Both the position numbers and the translations under genes were made by a program. Positions 42,129 through 53,732 of a DNA stretch of 64,000 bases are shown one piece after another. How positions within the stretch are numbered: the first letter of the stretch is position 1; each line of letters starts with the position of its first letter. Origin of the DNA: Takakia lepidozioides (lineage: Eukaryota > Streptophyta > Takakiopsida > Takakiales > Takakiaceae). The DNA lies in contig CM060732.1 in assembly GCA_030704615.1 (NCBI GenBank), positions 57,515,053 through 57,579,052 on the forward strand. Reading direction: 5' to 3'. The notes below the pieces were generated by a model that saw only the letters and a list, made by a program, of their open reading frames with translations, was not told the origin of the DNA and ran no database searches.

Positions 42129-43480
42129 TCACTTCTTTGCTTTCTTGGCTGCAGGCCCTCCAGCTTTTGTTGTAGCCTTTCTCTTGGCAGCAGCAGAGGC
42201 CTTAGTGCTCTTGGAAGTCTTGAGCGACTTGGGTGCCTTCTTTGGAGTAGTCATCTTCTTAGTCGGGGCAGCCTTCTTAACCGGGACTGATTTCTTTGCC
42301 GGCGAAGGGACAGGCTTTCTTGGCGATGCAACAATCTTCTCAGGTGCTTTCTTTGGAGTTGTTGCCTTCTCCTTGCGACCCTTGGCCTGCTTGGGAGACT
42401 GTGATGCTTTGGGCTCCGGTTTTGACGCCTTGAGAGCCTTCACAGCTTTCACACCTCTGGTTACCTTTGCCGCAACAGGGGCCTTTGCAGAAGGGGACTT
42501 TGCGGCTTTCGCAGCTGAGACACCAGTGGCAGTCTTTGCAGTAGCACGGCCTCCAGCTTTCTTAGCCTCCTTCACAACTTTGGGTGACTTGGAAACCTTT
42601 ATCACCTTGATGGTTTTCACGGGCTTGGTTTCCTTGGCAACCGGGGCTGGCTTCACAGCCTTTGAACCCTTCTTCAGCTCGTCAGAAAGCTTGAAGGAAT
42701 TTTTTACCTTCAAGACCTTCCCCTGTTTCGTGAGATTCCGTAACTGAATAGTTAGAGTCTTCTTGAAATTCGGAGGTAGGCCCGTCTTGTATTTGTCCTC
42801 CAGAAACTTGGCAATAGCATACTGACTGGAGCCCGTCCTCTCCTTCAGAGAAGCAATCGCTTCCCCCACCATCTAGAACCGAGCAGAGCATAAGTGCACT
42901 AAGTTCAGAACACATAAGCAGAATAATCATAACCACAACAAATCTCCCACATCTTCGCGTGCATGCAAGAATGTAGAACAGTGAGGGCTGTTGCCAGCAG
43001 AAATTCCTGGAGGACCCCTGCCCAGTAATCCTCTAGGTGGGAAAGGGTTGGCAGAATGCCATTTTCGTTTCGACGGTGAATGGGTGAGTTTAGTAGGACT
43101 TTACAACAATTCGCTAACCACGGATTACGACTCCTAGATGAGCTTCACAAAAAAGGGGTTCACATGATGTCGGAAGCAAGGCCCAATATCACACACAAGT
43201 AAACCACCACGCTCAAAGCATGCAGCTCTCACGGCCACTGCAAGAACCTTTGTGTGAAACTAGTTACAAACAGAGCAAGCCAAATTTTCCATACCAACAC
43301 ATAAGGAGGGTGTGCCGTAGGAGGTTTCGGGGCCTTGGCCTTCTTCTCTTTTGGCTCCTTGGGCGCTTTCGGCTTCTTCTCCTTCGGTACCTTCTCTGGC
43401 TTCTCATCGGTCTTCACCTCCTCAATCACCTCCTGCACGACTGGGGCTTCCGTAACAGGTGCTGTGTCCGTCGACGCCAT
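42129..43480 (-). CDS. Linker histone H1, two exons
   Basis: Exon 1 is 43480-43295 (62 codons) and exon 2 is 42872-42129; the intron has a GTATGG donor and CTAG acceptor. The product is 309 residues. The short Lys/Glu/Pro-rich N-tail is followed by the winged-helix globular domain starting HPPYVLMVGEAIASLKERTGS (residues 57 on), with SSQYAIAKFL and LPPNFKKTLTIQLRNL, then a long Lys/Ala/Pro-rich tail with several SPK/TPKK motifs (phosphorylation and DNA-binding sites), ending AAKKAKK. The intron inside the start of the globular domain is common for plant H1 genes. It binds linker DNA and compacts chromatin. Intact. Confidence 0.93.
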
Positions 43481-44234
43481 TGCACCAAACAAATGACTAA
43501 CACTTACTATCACTCACTCTGAATCCCACTCTCAGACAAACACACACACAGTACCCTTCGACGGTGCTTCACAAAGAAAAAGCACACCTTTTCTCTCAGA
43601 CTGTAAAATCCTCAAAGAAACAACCACTCAACTCACAGTACAGAAGCCACAGGGAGCTTTCTGTGGACCTCCAACCAAAAATACTCCTATTAGCCTCACT
43701 GCAGAGACGCCACCGACAAATCAGCATGGACCTCGGACGGAGAAACCAAAACAGACACCACGCTCGACCTCAACCCTCAGAAACCACCTAGGGTCGCACA
43801 CAGAATGTGCAGGAGGTCAAACAGCCTGAAAAAACAGTTTCCAAACCACAAAAACACCACCCAAAATGGTCAAACGCAGCCCAGACAAGGGCAGAAGGGA
43901 TAGCAACCAGCGTAGAGCTCAAGAAGCTCAAGAAACGCAAGCGCGCACGAATGCAAGAGAGTAGGGCAGGCCTTGGCCTGGAAGCAGATGAGAGCCAGCC
44001 ACCCCTGCATGGTTACTCCTGCACCCCGTTCTCTCCGTCTGCGCACTCCGGAGCACACGTTCCCTAACGATGGGTCTGCTCTTTTGTTGCGAACTCGTGG
44101 GAACGCAGTCCTTCGTGGGACCTACCCTTACTCCCGCCCTATTATCACCAAATTGAAACTTTACCGCCCATCTTTTCTCGTTTTCATTATTTTTCCTTTT
44201 TTTCGAGACTTCGACCATTTTCTGTGAAATTCAT
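43481..44234. other. Upstream region of histone H1
   Basis: A/C-rich on the plus strand from 43550 to 43900. No clear TATA or H1-specific box identified by eye. Confidence 0.35.
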
Positions 44235-44453
44235 TTATTTTACTTTTATTTTTATTTTTTAAAAAGGGAAACACCTGGGAACAAATCAGGCCCCTTAATA
44301 GTGAGAGGAGAAAATAACCTCTTTCAGAGTAACCACGGGGACACCGCCCAAGGGAATGGGGAGAAGAGTATACCACACCTGTCAAGTAGCAGGATTTGAC
44401 CCCAGAGTCATCTGGGTGGCACTCAGTGCACTAACCAACTGAGCTACTGACAG
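44235..44453 (-). mobile_element. tRNA-derived SINE
   Basis: The minus strand begins with a tRNA-like head containing polymerase III A box TAGCTCAGTTGG (44435-44446) and B box GGGTCAAATCC (44392-44402). The arms do not fold into a proper tRNA, with mismatches in the acceptor and anticodon stems. An unrelated body of about 120 bp follows, ending in an A-rich AAAATAAAAATAAAAG tail (about 44235-44265). No target duplication was found by eye. Confidence 0.7.
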
Positions 44454-45081
44454 CTGGTTTTATATTTATTCTGGAAAACAAACTCTGAGTCGTTTTATCT
44501 CCTTATTGGTGGAATTTGATTAAAAAAACAATTCCTGATATATATTTCTATCGTAATAAAAGAATAACTATAATGATGTCCCTCTGTCCATTGACACTGA
44601 CATGTTTTATGGTTTTGAATTTGGCTGCTGAGAACCGTACGTTTGACTTGTTGTTCTTAGGGAACATGTTCCCAAAGATGACGCATCTCGGTCGTTGGAT
44701 GGCCGATATCAGCGGCCGATTTGAGGTTAACAGATAGTCAAGGGCGTGGAGCGCTAATTCTTTGGTAGAAGAGATACCTACGCTAGTGCCTAGTGAGGCC
44801 TAGTGTCCGCAAGTTTGCAATATCTGTTTCTAGCAGAGGGAGTGGAGGACTGAGTAATCACAGAACCCACCTAGAATATGCTAGTGGAATTGTAATTTTC
44901 CATCATTTCCTACATCGAAAGTTCTCAAATTCTGGTGACTCTAGTTCGTTAGAAGGGTTTCAGCGATCTCCCAACGGATAACCCACTATCTTCCCCCATA
45001 AATTAACTGATACTTAGAGGAAAGGCGGGAAATTCCGTCAGAATCTCCCTCTTCGATACCTTCTGCATCCTGGAGTTTTGA
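44454..45081. other. Intergenic, no feature recognised
   Basis: Short frames without motifs. Confidence 0.4.
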
Positions 45082-45093
45082 TGGAGTATTCCA

Positions 45094-45497
45094 GTGTTGG
45101 TCTACCAGGTCATATACCAAACCAGGCTGGTATCCGTTTTCTCATACCAGCCACAATACCAGTAACCACCCCCCCCCCCCCATCTTCCTCATTTACTCTG
45201 GTATGTGTATTATAGTAGTTTATGTGGACATACATGTACTTATTTATATTTACTTTGTGTTTATTGTATTTGTTTCCACTTGATATTTGAGAAACTTGTA
45301 AGTCAAATGGCTTTGGAATGCTACCAGAATTGATATCTCATACCTGCTGGTATTGTGGTCATGATACTCATACTCATACCAGTATCTGGAAAAAAATACA
45401 TCCACCATTATATAGACCATACTGGTATGAAAGTTTTGGGATGGGGCTGGTATCAGGACCAGGCTGGTATGTAAAAAACCTAATACCAGACCAATAG
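45094..45497. mobile_element. MITE-like insertion, 404 bp
   Basis: Ends share an inverted TTGGTCT block (TTGGTCTACCAGG at left; CCAGACCAAT at right), and the interior is full of CTGGTAT/ATACCAG in both orientations, so it can fold. The 12-bp direct repeat TGGAGTATTCCA flanks it exactly (45082-45093 and 45498-45509). Removing the insert rejoins a locally repeated host sequence (ATTCCATGTCAA...AAGGAAT). It has no coding capacity. A poly-C run lies at about 45170-45182. Confidence 0.6.
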
Positions 45498-45509
45498 TGG
45501 AGTATTCCA

Positions 45510-47269
45510 TGTCAAAGTGGTTTTTTTCAAGGAATCTTGCAGAAACCACCTTCAATTCCCTCTGTACTTTTGAAATTGAGTGAAGTTTTCCATTTCAGAG
45601 GGTGATGTTCGAAAGAATATTTCAGGGAAACACCTTTCGATTCCCTCTATCTTCTGGGAATTCAATCTTTTCCATGTCAATTTGGGCTTTTCCAAGGAAT
45701 TTTGCAGATAAACTGACCAACATCTCCATACTTGATTCCCTCTATGTTTTCGAAATCCGATGGAGACTATGGGCCTTCACCACACATCTCTACAAGTACT
45801 CATTAAAAGACTGTCAGTCTACTGTACTCCAAGAGAAGCTCAAATCATAGGGATCATTGTAACTGACTTAAAGAGGACAATGGACCCATAAATTCAAAAC
45901 TGCCAGTGGGCAATACCAGCAGTAGATGTGACACTCATAGATATATACATGCATGGAGGCATGCAGGCATGCACGAGATATAGGTTGTGAATTTCCAAGT
46001 CACCATGGAGAAGTGGACAGAAAGACTGAGGCAGCTTAGGCCACCCACAACAGGCCCGATGATTAATTAATAATCATCAAGAGCTATTAGAAGATCATAT
46101 ATTACATGAGCCATGTCTCCAGTTTTGGACAAAATGCAGGAATGGAAGGATGAATGATCTGCCATCCCTAAACTTATTGACAAAACAGCGCCACGCCAAG
46201 TGACCAAGTCGGCTTGCCCTATTGAAGGGGCACGGCTGCTTCGATTAATGTTATCTAAGGGAGTGTTTTGGGGAAAAGCTGGAAAATCAGATTAAAAGTA
46301 CAAACCTATTGTGTTCTTTCAAAGTCCTACTCCCCACCTTTCAGCTACTTCAAAACTAATCATGCACAGTCTGTGCTCACTAGGCTATGCAACCGAAGTG
46401 TGATGTGCACCATTATCCTTTGCTTGGTTTTTCTCTGAAGAGGAAATGGGCAAGACTAGGATCAAAATTTAGTAGAAAACCTCTATGATGGAATACCTCA
46501 GCATAGCTAAGAAAAGCCATGTAGTCAAGAGGTCAATAAGACAAAAAATTACAACTATCAAACCCGAGTATCAACGCTGGTATCAACCCTGGTATCACGG
46601 ACCAAACCAGCTGAAGAAACCAAAATAGCAAACAAAGATGCCAAAGAGAAATCCTAACAGCCTCCTAGAGGTACAACCAAATCCTCGAGTCCATATATTG
46701 AGTACCCCATATGTCGTTGTAGGAGTCGAAATGTAAGAACTAACTTGTCGATTTTGCACCGTGTCTAGTAGTACTTTCTTGTCCATGGGAGTCAAGTTCT
46801 GTGCTTCATGTGGAGCTCAGAGAATGTGGGCTGCACAACCAGGAAAATTTTGAAAAGCTTAAGGTGGTTGAGGACTCAGGACTCCAAGAGGAAGTCAACA
46901 AAGAGCGTCAATCTTGGATACAACGATTTTGGGCACATCAACGTTGACGAAAAACAAAGAGTTGTTGGTTGAGTCCACAACATGTGAGAAGAGTAAGTGA
47001 TTAATAGATAGTTGTTTAAAACTGCGGTGATTTTTGCAATGTGTTTGATATTCTTAATGGTGGCAATTTACCTTTATTGGTTTTCAGTCTTGTAATAGCA
47101 AAGAGATGAGATAAAGGGGAGTAGGGATGAGGCTGTTGTTATGATTTTAGCCTGTGACTTCTGCAGTACTTCCACACTGAAGCTTCCACATTTTATGATC
47201 CATATGCTTTCACGGAAGATAAGCATATCAGGTGAAAAACGAACAAGTTTGCGTGAATGGACGGCTTTG
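45510..47269. other. Intergenic; diverged tandem blocks near the MITE
   Basis: 45510-45720 contains loosely repeated units with ATTCCCTCT, GGAAT and TTTTCCAT about every 100 bp. A short TATCAACCCTGGTATCAC block at 46570-46600 resembles the MITE interior. Nothing else is supported. Confidence 0.4.
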
Positions 47270-48399
47270 TCAAAGCTTGTCTAGACAACTGTTGAGTATT
47301 GGATTTAACACTCTATCATGGGGATTGAAAATGCATGAGCGGTGAGCGGTGAGCATGAGCGGAGGATTTCGAACCTTGCCCGAACCTACACCGAACCACA
47401 AGTATAGAACTGAACACGTAGATCCCGACATCCCCGCGCACCGACTTCCCCATACATAAAAGGGACAATTTGGGATTTTGTAAAAGTCCACGGAAATAGG
47501 GGTTTCAACACCTATAGTCGTGCCCAAAGTTTGGCCGTTATAGTCGGCACCGACTACAACACAGCAGGCCAATTTGGGGTAAAACACCTTTACCCGTACC
47601 AAGCTTACGGGTGTTTTGTGTTCACCAACGACTACAGAAAGCATACGAAATTAGGAGGGTAATCGTCATCGAATTAATTCAATTACAATGTGGCAAACAA
47701 AACTTGGTTACTGTTATAGATGGCACCGAGTAGGTGACACGCGCTGGATGAACAAACTGAAGAACCATATGAGGAATGTAGATGAGCGAAGGTACTGCAT
47801 TGAAGGCACAGAATATAGTCGGTGCCGACTTCATGCACTTAAGTTAAATGTGGCAACTGAGTGGAGTCTCTATTTGAAACTCCATACAGTGCATTGCCTA
47901 CCCATGGCTGTTAGTTTTGGAGGAGATCAGAAAGCATTCAAAGAACGAGTGTGGGTTGCCTTGACCACTGCACCATCATCTCAAGATCATGGAAGCTGTT
48001 GAAGCAGCGTAAAAGAGAAATTGTAATCCGCAATATTGAAATCTGTGCACATCATTGGATGATGCCAAACAGTTGAAGGTGACACAGAAAAGCTTAGTGT
48101 CTACTCAGTGATAATTGGGGCCCCACTAAGTACTAGAGTGATGACACCATGATCGGCCACGATAGACAGTCGTCACTATGGTAACCAAGGACAAGGGTCG
48201 CAAACTAACATTGTCTTTACCTTATTTATGGAGAGATTAAGGCGGTTGATGTCCTCCGAGTCTTCCCGCATTTTCAGGCGGCGCAACAAAATATAGTATA
48301 TGTGCTTGCAATGGGTGTATGTGTTAGAGGGTTGTCTGGCACTTAGACAGTTTTACGGGTTCTATGGGGTACCCTTATTTTTACGCAGACTTAAGGGTA
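47270..48399. other. No gene recognised; two unassigned frames
   Basis: A 124-codon minus frame (47270-47644) and a 104-codon plus frame (47688-48002) have no recognisable motif. Confidence 0.3.
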
Positions 48400-48622
48400 G
48401 TAGACTCAGACAGACACGCCTTAGGGGTGGCAGACAGGCTCACACAGTCAACAGTCACAGGCTTACATAGCCTATCACAACCTATCACAGCCTATCACAG
48501 TAAGTCACAACCTTACACAGCTTATCACAGCCTGTCACAGTCAGACACAGCCCGTCATAGTGACATAGTCAGTCACAGTCTGACACGGCCAGTCACAGCC
48601 CGACATAGCTTGGCACAGTCAT
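48400..48622 (+). repeat. Minisatellite with about 10-bp period
   Basis: Roughly twenty imperfect units of the form AGCCTATCAC / AGTCACAGCC. Confidence 0.75.
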
Positions 48623-48624
48623 CA

Positions 48625-48930
48625 CAACGTTCACAAGGAACTGTCATCATGGGAGGGAACGACTGTGTGGGAACGACATCTGCAGAGGGAACGTACAATC
48701 AGTCTTGGATGGCAGTTCTGAGTTAGTTAGTTAGGTGGTTAGAACAGCTTGGAGGTAGAATAGATAGAACAGCTTGGAGGTAGAATAGAACAACGTTCAC
48801 AAGGAACTGTCATCATGGGAGGGAACGACTGTGTGGGAACGACATCTGCAGAGGGAACGTACAATCAGTCTTGGATGGCAGTTCTGAGTTAGTTAGTTAG
48901 GTGGTTAGAACAGCTTGGAGGTAGAATAGG
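48625..48930 (+). repeat. 166-bp tandem duplication, nearly identical copies
   Basis: CAACGTTCACAAGGAACTG starts copies at 48625 and 48791. About 140 bp match exactly by eye. Each ends with AGCTTGGAGGTAGAATAG. A recent duplication; it may lie in a degraded LTR, but no end could be fixed. Confidence 0.8.
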
Positions 48931-49499
48931 CAGAGTAGCTACATGGAGGGGATCACTTCTTGGATCACGACGAGCATCAGGGGAAGCACGATCTTGAGCG
49001 CAAGAATGGAGAGTACGGTGAAGGAGGAGAGACGATCTGTTGATGCTTGATACATACAAGCTAATAGTAGATTACTTGTAGGGCAGAATAGAGACACCAT
49101 GGCTTCGGCTTGATATACAATAGATATAAATCTGATTCATATTTCATACTCACACTATGTAGAGAGATCTGAGTGAAGCTGTGGAATGAATGCTTGAGTA
49201 GATGGAACATGGTAGATTGCAGAAGCAATCTGATACTTAATCATAGTCAGTAAGGTAACTTGCTAAACATAATGTAAGAAGGAATAGATATATAAAAGCA
49301 ACCCCATGATACACTAACTGTAGGTCATGACTGATTGTTCTGAGCGGGATGAGTACTTAGAGATATCCAACTCTTCTATCTTGGAGTTTCCACCTCGGAT
49401 AGCTAAGGGATGGGTGAGTAAAAGCCGCTCAACATTTGGCTACTGGTGAACTGAGTCAAGAACAACCAGATGTGACAGGCATCTGGTGGAATCATGGTG
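48931..49499. other. No gene recognised
   Basis: AT-rich, with short frames only. Confidence 0.35.
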
Positions 49500-50412
49500 G
49501 ATGAAGAATCAAGGAATTTGATGGAAATCAAATTCCTTGTGAAACTGAGAAAGAAAGATTGTCCAAACAATTCCTTTCCAGAGGTTCTTGGAATTGCCCA
49601 ACGGTTTTTGTAAGAAAACATTCTTAAGAGAGTTGCATGATGTTTGATCCCGAGTGGGTCTGGAGAAAGGAGTGATAAGATTTATCAAGTGTCCTGTAAA
49701 GGAGAGTTAGTTGGTTGCCAACATTGGTTTATGTGATAGCGTTGTTATCCATTAAACGGGTGGAGTTTGAAGGCTGGGAGGAACAGAAAGTTGATGTTTT
49801 TACTCATATGCATGAAGAACTTGTACCGGTAAAGAATTGGATTCCCAAGGATATCTTGGTGGATCAACCTTACACCGAACAGCTTTTTTCAGACCTGTTT
49901 GCCATATGGGTATATGGTTAACGGAGCCTTCTCGAACTAGCCAAAGGTCACATTAAAGCTTGAAAGAAATCGAGGCATATACGAGAGATACTACAGGAGA
50001 GAAGTTTTTGGATATTACCTCATCAAGAAACGTGAAAGATATGGGTCATGAGGTGAATGAAAAGGGAAGCTAGACTCCACAGATATTAATTGAAAAGGGA
50101 AATCTATTTAAAAACTAATTATCTGTATCTTTGGTAGAAGGGAATAGATATAGGGGAGTCATCTGGGGCCTTCTCACACCAACCAAAGACCAAAAAGTTT
50201 CATCACCCATACCTGAAGATTCTAATTTGTAGATATCACACCTATTTATTCTTTACAAGAGAGATTAAAGAGAATCTGGTGGAAAAGAAAGATCACGTAC
50301 AAGGGGAAAGATCTAAAAGGAATCCCTGGATTAAGGATTTGACATAATCTTTTATCAAAGTTGGCACGGTAACAGTACCACAAAACCCCAGAGCAGGAAC
50401 ACCAATTTTCTG
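49500..50412 (+). pseudogene. Upstream-ORF region of an older Tat-like element
   Basis: Frames on the plus strand resemble the extra ORF of the element at 53.7 kb: a FLELPNGF...KKTFL block near 49560-49640, then RVEFEGWEEQKVDVFTHMHEELVPVKNWIPKDILV (49715-49921 frame), where the other copy has EAVEYWIPKDLL. Stops and shifts throughout. It ends at the inversion breakpoint 50413; its natural continuation is the gag fragment now inverted at 52389-53340. Confidence 0.5.
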
Positions 50413-50413
50413 A

Positions 50414-50824
50414 TACACAGAGATACGTTCGAATAGCATGGCGTACTTCAGAGCTGCGTCACATCATCATAGAAGTAACACAGAAATCACTTCCACGGCT
50501 CACGGTTACTACACTACCCCCTTACTGCTCTCGTGGTAATGTACCCTTGTCCCGCCATTGGCTAAGTACCGCGTACTTAGCCGTCTCTGCCTGTGGCTCA
50601 GGTAGTGTATGTCCATCACTACCAAGTATGTCCCGTTGCGACCCTCATTGATTGTCCCTCGTAGCATAGCTGTTATCATGTACGCTCATCACTACCCAGT
50701 ATGTCCCGTTGCGACCCTCGTTGTCTGTCCCTCGTAGCATAGCCGTTATCATGTACGCCCATCACTACCCAGTATGTCCCGTTGCGACCCTCGTTGTCTG
50801 TCCCTCGTAGCATAGCCGTTATCA
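50414..50824 (-). repeat. First part of the split LTR, with internal deletion
   Basis: Matches 63010-63526 in reverse, but lacks about 250 bp of the LTR centre, including the TATA region, and has its first 73 bp triplicated. It contains the same GGCTAAGTAC/GTACTTAGCC palindrome (50560-50582). Confidence 0.75.
50606..50824 (-). repeat. 73-bp tandem triplication at the LTR start
   Basis: Units 50606-50678, 50679-50751 and 50752-50824, each ending in GTTATCA on the plus strand (TGATAAC at the LTR start). The inner two are nearly identical; the one joined to the rest of the LTR is more diverged. Confidence 0.85.
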
Positions 50825-52388
50825 AACCCCTCTTAAAATACCCATACCAGGGACCAACAGTCCCTGGCGGGGTCCGTCGCAATATCTAGCGGTTAAAACC
50901 AATACCCCGCAGCTACGCTAGCCGCCGCCGATGCGGGTCCATTGGGTAATAGCAGGCTCCGTCGTCTCTGCCGCTCGTGTCGTACCTTTGCGGGCCCAGC
51001 TATGGCGATTGGTGATGCCACGCAGTGTACCAGCAACCCGTATTTTGCTCCAGGGGTCAACTCCCCCCACGGGGGAAGGCCGCGCCACCCGTGTTAGATG
51101 CGCCTTTCCATGGCGATTCTAGGAAACCTCCTTGGTCCCTCCGCCTAGAGGCGCCTAAGGCGCCGGCATTATAGCTGAACCACTTATAAAACTAGTTCGC
51201 ACTGCTTCCCATGGTCCTCCATGGCCAAGGGGCTTATGAACATCATAATATGGAAATTTTGGCGATAGCTTTGCCGTCTCATGCAATATGGCCGTTGCCA
51301 CTAAGCTAGAAATGGAAATTTGACAAGAGCTTCGTCCTCCTCTGCAAGCGCGCCCTCTCCTTAAACTTAATAATGGACATCTACCCTCACTTCCATGACG
51401 TAATTGGGTTAGATTCCTAAGGCCATATCTCTTGGGGCTTTACACTTGTACTCTTCACACATGCACATAAAGATGCACACACCTCCTCTTTGAAATAGGG
51501 TTAGTTTTTATAGATTTCTAGCAAGCAATGTTATAAGGTCCCTTCTTAGAACAAGCTTAAACAACAAATGGAACAATTGAGTTCAAAGGTCAAGATAGTA
51601 TGGTAAGGCACCCTCTGAAACAAGTGGGTTAGGGATGCACTAAATCGTTCGGTAGAATGGTACTCAAATCTGGTCCTCCTCCGGCCTCCTATAAAATGCA
51701 AAACTAGAGCAAATCAACCTGTTTTTAGGTGCAAAATAGTCCATAGCTCTCAATCCCTAAGATCTAGTCCATATAAAAAAATGGTTTGGGTTGGATTTAA
51801 AATGACAAACCCCTAGTGTGTTTTCCGTTGTGTCTTGCATGAGTGGACATGATGTGGTGTTTTTTCAGTCCTAAATTATAATGTAACATCTGCACTCCAT
51901 AGTATCACTTTAAAGTCCCGGGCTCTCTGGTTACTAAGTTGGTTTTGGCAATCTAACAATTGGTATACATACCTATTGTAGTTAGAAACCCCACACTACA
52001 TAAATTTAGATGAAATATTGAGTTGTTGGACAAATATGGGTAAAATCAATGAATGAGTCACTGCAGAAACTGCAATGTTACGCAAAAACTGAGACACCCA
52101 ATCCAACAAATACCCAATGGTTATCCATCTTACAGATGGCACATTGCTCTTCTACTTCATATTTTCCATCTTACAGATGGCACAGTGCTTCTAACTTCAT
52201 ATGGCAACTCAGTGATGGCACAGTATGGCAACTCATTTTGGCATTTTGAGCACTAGGCTCCCTTCCTCCAATGGGTTGCAGCCTCTGTTGCATATTTCTA
52301 CAAGATTTCTTCCAATCTCTTTTCATAGTTGTCATTCTTCAACTTTTCCTTCTTCTTGTTCTTCATCTTGAACTCTTGCTCTTCATCA
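50825..52388. other. Unassigned sequence inside the inverted segment
   Basis: Next to the LTR, the minus strand reads TTTTAAGAGGGGTT, a polypurine-tract-like sequence. A perfect 8-bp hairpin CCAGGGAC/GTCCCTGG lies at 50847-50867. 50880-51180 is GC-rich without recognisable coding. 52040-52260 has short repeats with CAGATGGCAC. Probably remains of an element interior. Confidence 0.35.
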
Positions 52389-53340
52389 TCATCCTTTTTT
52401 TTCCTTCCTGAGCATTCCTAATTGCTCAATTCTGTTGGCTATTTCGAATGCTTCCTCCACTATATGATGGGGTAGCATATCCACTTTCTTTTGTAATTCC
52501 GGTCTTAGTCCACTCACAAACCAAGTCTTCTGTAATCCTGCTGCTGGCACAGTAGCCAGCTTTCTTATCATTAACTTCATCTTCTTCATGTATTCCTCAA
52601 CAGTTTTATGCTTCTTCTGTCTCAACTGTTGTATGCTACTATACACTTCGTCCTAAGTTTTGTTTGTCTTGAATCTGTTCCGGAATGTTGTGTTAAGGTC
52701 ATCCCAGGTTTGAAAATGGTCATTAGGAAATTGAGCATACCATTTACTTGCCTTCTTGATAAATGAAAATGGGAATAGTCTTAACTTTGAGTCGTCATCA
52801 TTCTCATTGTTCACTATGCACATTTTCTCAAACTGATTTGACATGTACATCTGGATTCATTTTCCCTCCATAGATTGGGAAAAGGTGGTTTCGCTCGAGT
52901 TAGGGCTACTGCCGCCATCTGTGGCCCAACTCCCTGCCCTGTGGCAGGTGCTGGTCTTTGGGGACCTGCTGTGGTTGTGGTTGAACTCCCACCAGGTGCT
53001 GGCCCCTAAGCACTTCCTGCTACTGGCCCCCATATATTTGCAGTACCCCCAGTACCAGTTGCACTACTTCCCACACTCCCTGTCCCCCCAGAGCCAGATC
53101 CAAGCTGACTGCCTGATCCCCATGAGCCGACACCTGTGTTGACCTGTGATCCAGGTCACAAGGGAGGTTGGATGTCCTTGGATGTAGTCTCAACTCAACT
53201 TTGGGTCACGTATACCTTCGTCTTCCAAGTTCTTCTCTTTGGTTTTCATCTTCGAAGTTTCTTTATCTGGATTATTTTTTTTCCTCACTCATATAACTCA
53301 ACTGAAGTGGTGTTGGAGTGTCTGAATTCTCTGATGGCCT
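52389..53340 (-). pseudogene. Gag fragment of an older Tat-like element
   Basis: On the minus strand: a Gly/Ser/Thr-rich lead, RAKPPFPIYGGKMNPDVH, then NQFEKMCIVNNEN (52653-52850) and, after a stop at 52653, YSSIQQLRQKKHKTVEEYMKKMK and WFVSGLRPELQKKV (52389-52646). It aligns residue by residue with the gag at 54.9-55.4 kb but is clearly diverged. It keeps Trp (FQTWDDL) where the other copy has a TAG. Confidence 0.75.
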
Positions 53341-53373
53341 TCTTTCATCCTCCTCCCTCTCATTAGCTTTGTA

Positions 53374-53704
53374 GAGTGAACATGAGATGGTGAGAATGTG
53401 TATCATCTTAGAATAGTTCTTGTTTTCTCTTTACTACCATCTGCTTGTATGAACCAAGAGGCTTCAGTCCTTTCAACTAAGATCTTTTATGCTTAAGAGA
53501 CTGTAGATTGGTTTTAATCAATAGGATTAAGCAGTCTGCAAGGATATGGCTTCATCCGACGTTCATGGTTTAGCTATCCTTAAAACGATTACTCCATAAT
53601 CGTTTCTGAAAGCATACCGTCGGACAACCTCTTTTGCATGTCTTAGGAAATGGGCAGTAGTGTTAATAGCCTATTTTGTCTAAGTCATAAACCAGCGGTT
53701 AACA
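53374..53704 (+). repeat. Second part of the split 5' LTR
   Basis: Aligns with 63527-63859 with scattered substitutions (for example GAACATGAG versus GAACGTGAG) and ends in GGTTAACA. The first part of this LTR is inverted at 50414-50824. Confidence 0.85.
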
Positions 53705-53706
53705 TT

Positions 53707-53725
53707 TGGCGACCATACTAGGGAC
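53707..53725 (+). other. Primer-binding site of the Tat-like element
   Basis: TGGCGACCATACTAGGGAC starts two bases after the LTR. TGG matches the CCA end of a tRNA, with G as the discriminator base, as in tRNA-Arg or tRNA-Asp; the exact tRNA was not determined. Confidence 0.7.
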
Positions 53726-53732
53726 TAACGGT

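Larger units (their letters stand above)
50414..53373. other. Inverted segment, about 2.96 kb, with TACA/TGTA microhomology
   Basis: The piece at 50414-50824 is the reverse complement of the first part of the LTR seen intact at 63010-63859. It stops after CTCTGTGTA. The remaining LTR part, from TGTAGAGTGAAC onward, is at 53370-53704 in plus orientation. Flipping the segment between TACA (50414-50417) and TGTA (53370-53373) rejoins the LTR exactly. It also puts the minus-strand gag fragment in the same orientation as the ORF remnant at 49.5-50.4 kb. Confidence 0.7.

Noticed and set aside
42145-42747. 200-codon plus-strand ORF
   Set aside because: Exact antisense of the Lys/Ala-rich histone H1 tail. 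Hydrophobic shadow of AAG and GCC codons.
44380-44453. tRNA gene on the minus strand
   Set aside because: A and B boxes are present, but acceptor and anticodon arms do not pair well, and an unrelated body with an A-rich tail follows. A tRNA-derived SINE fits better.
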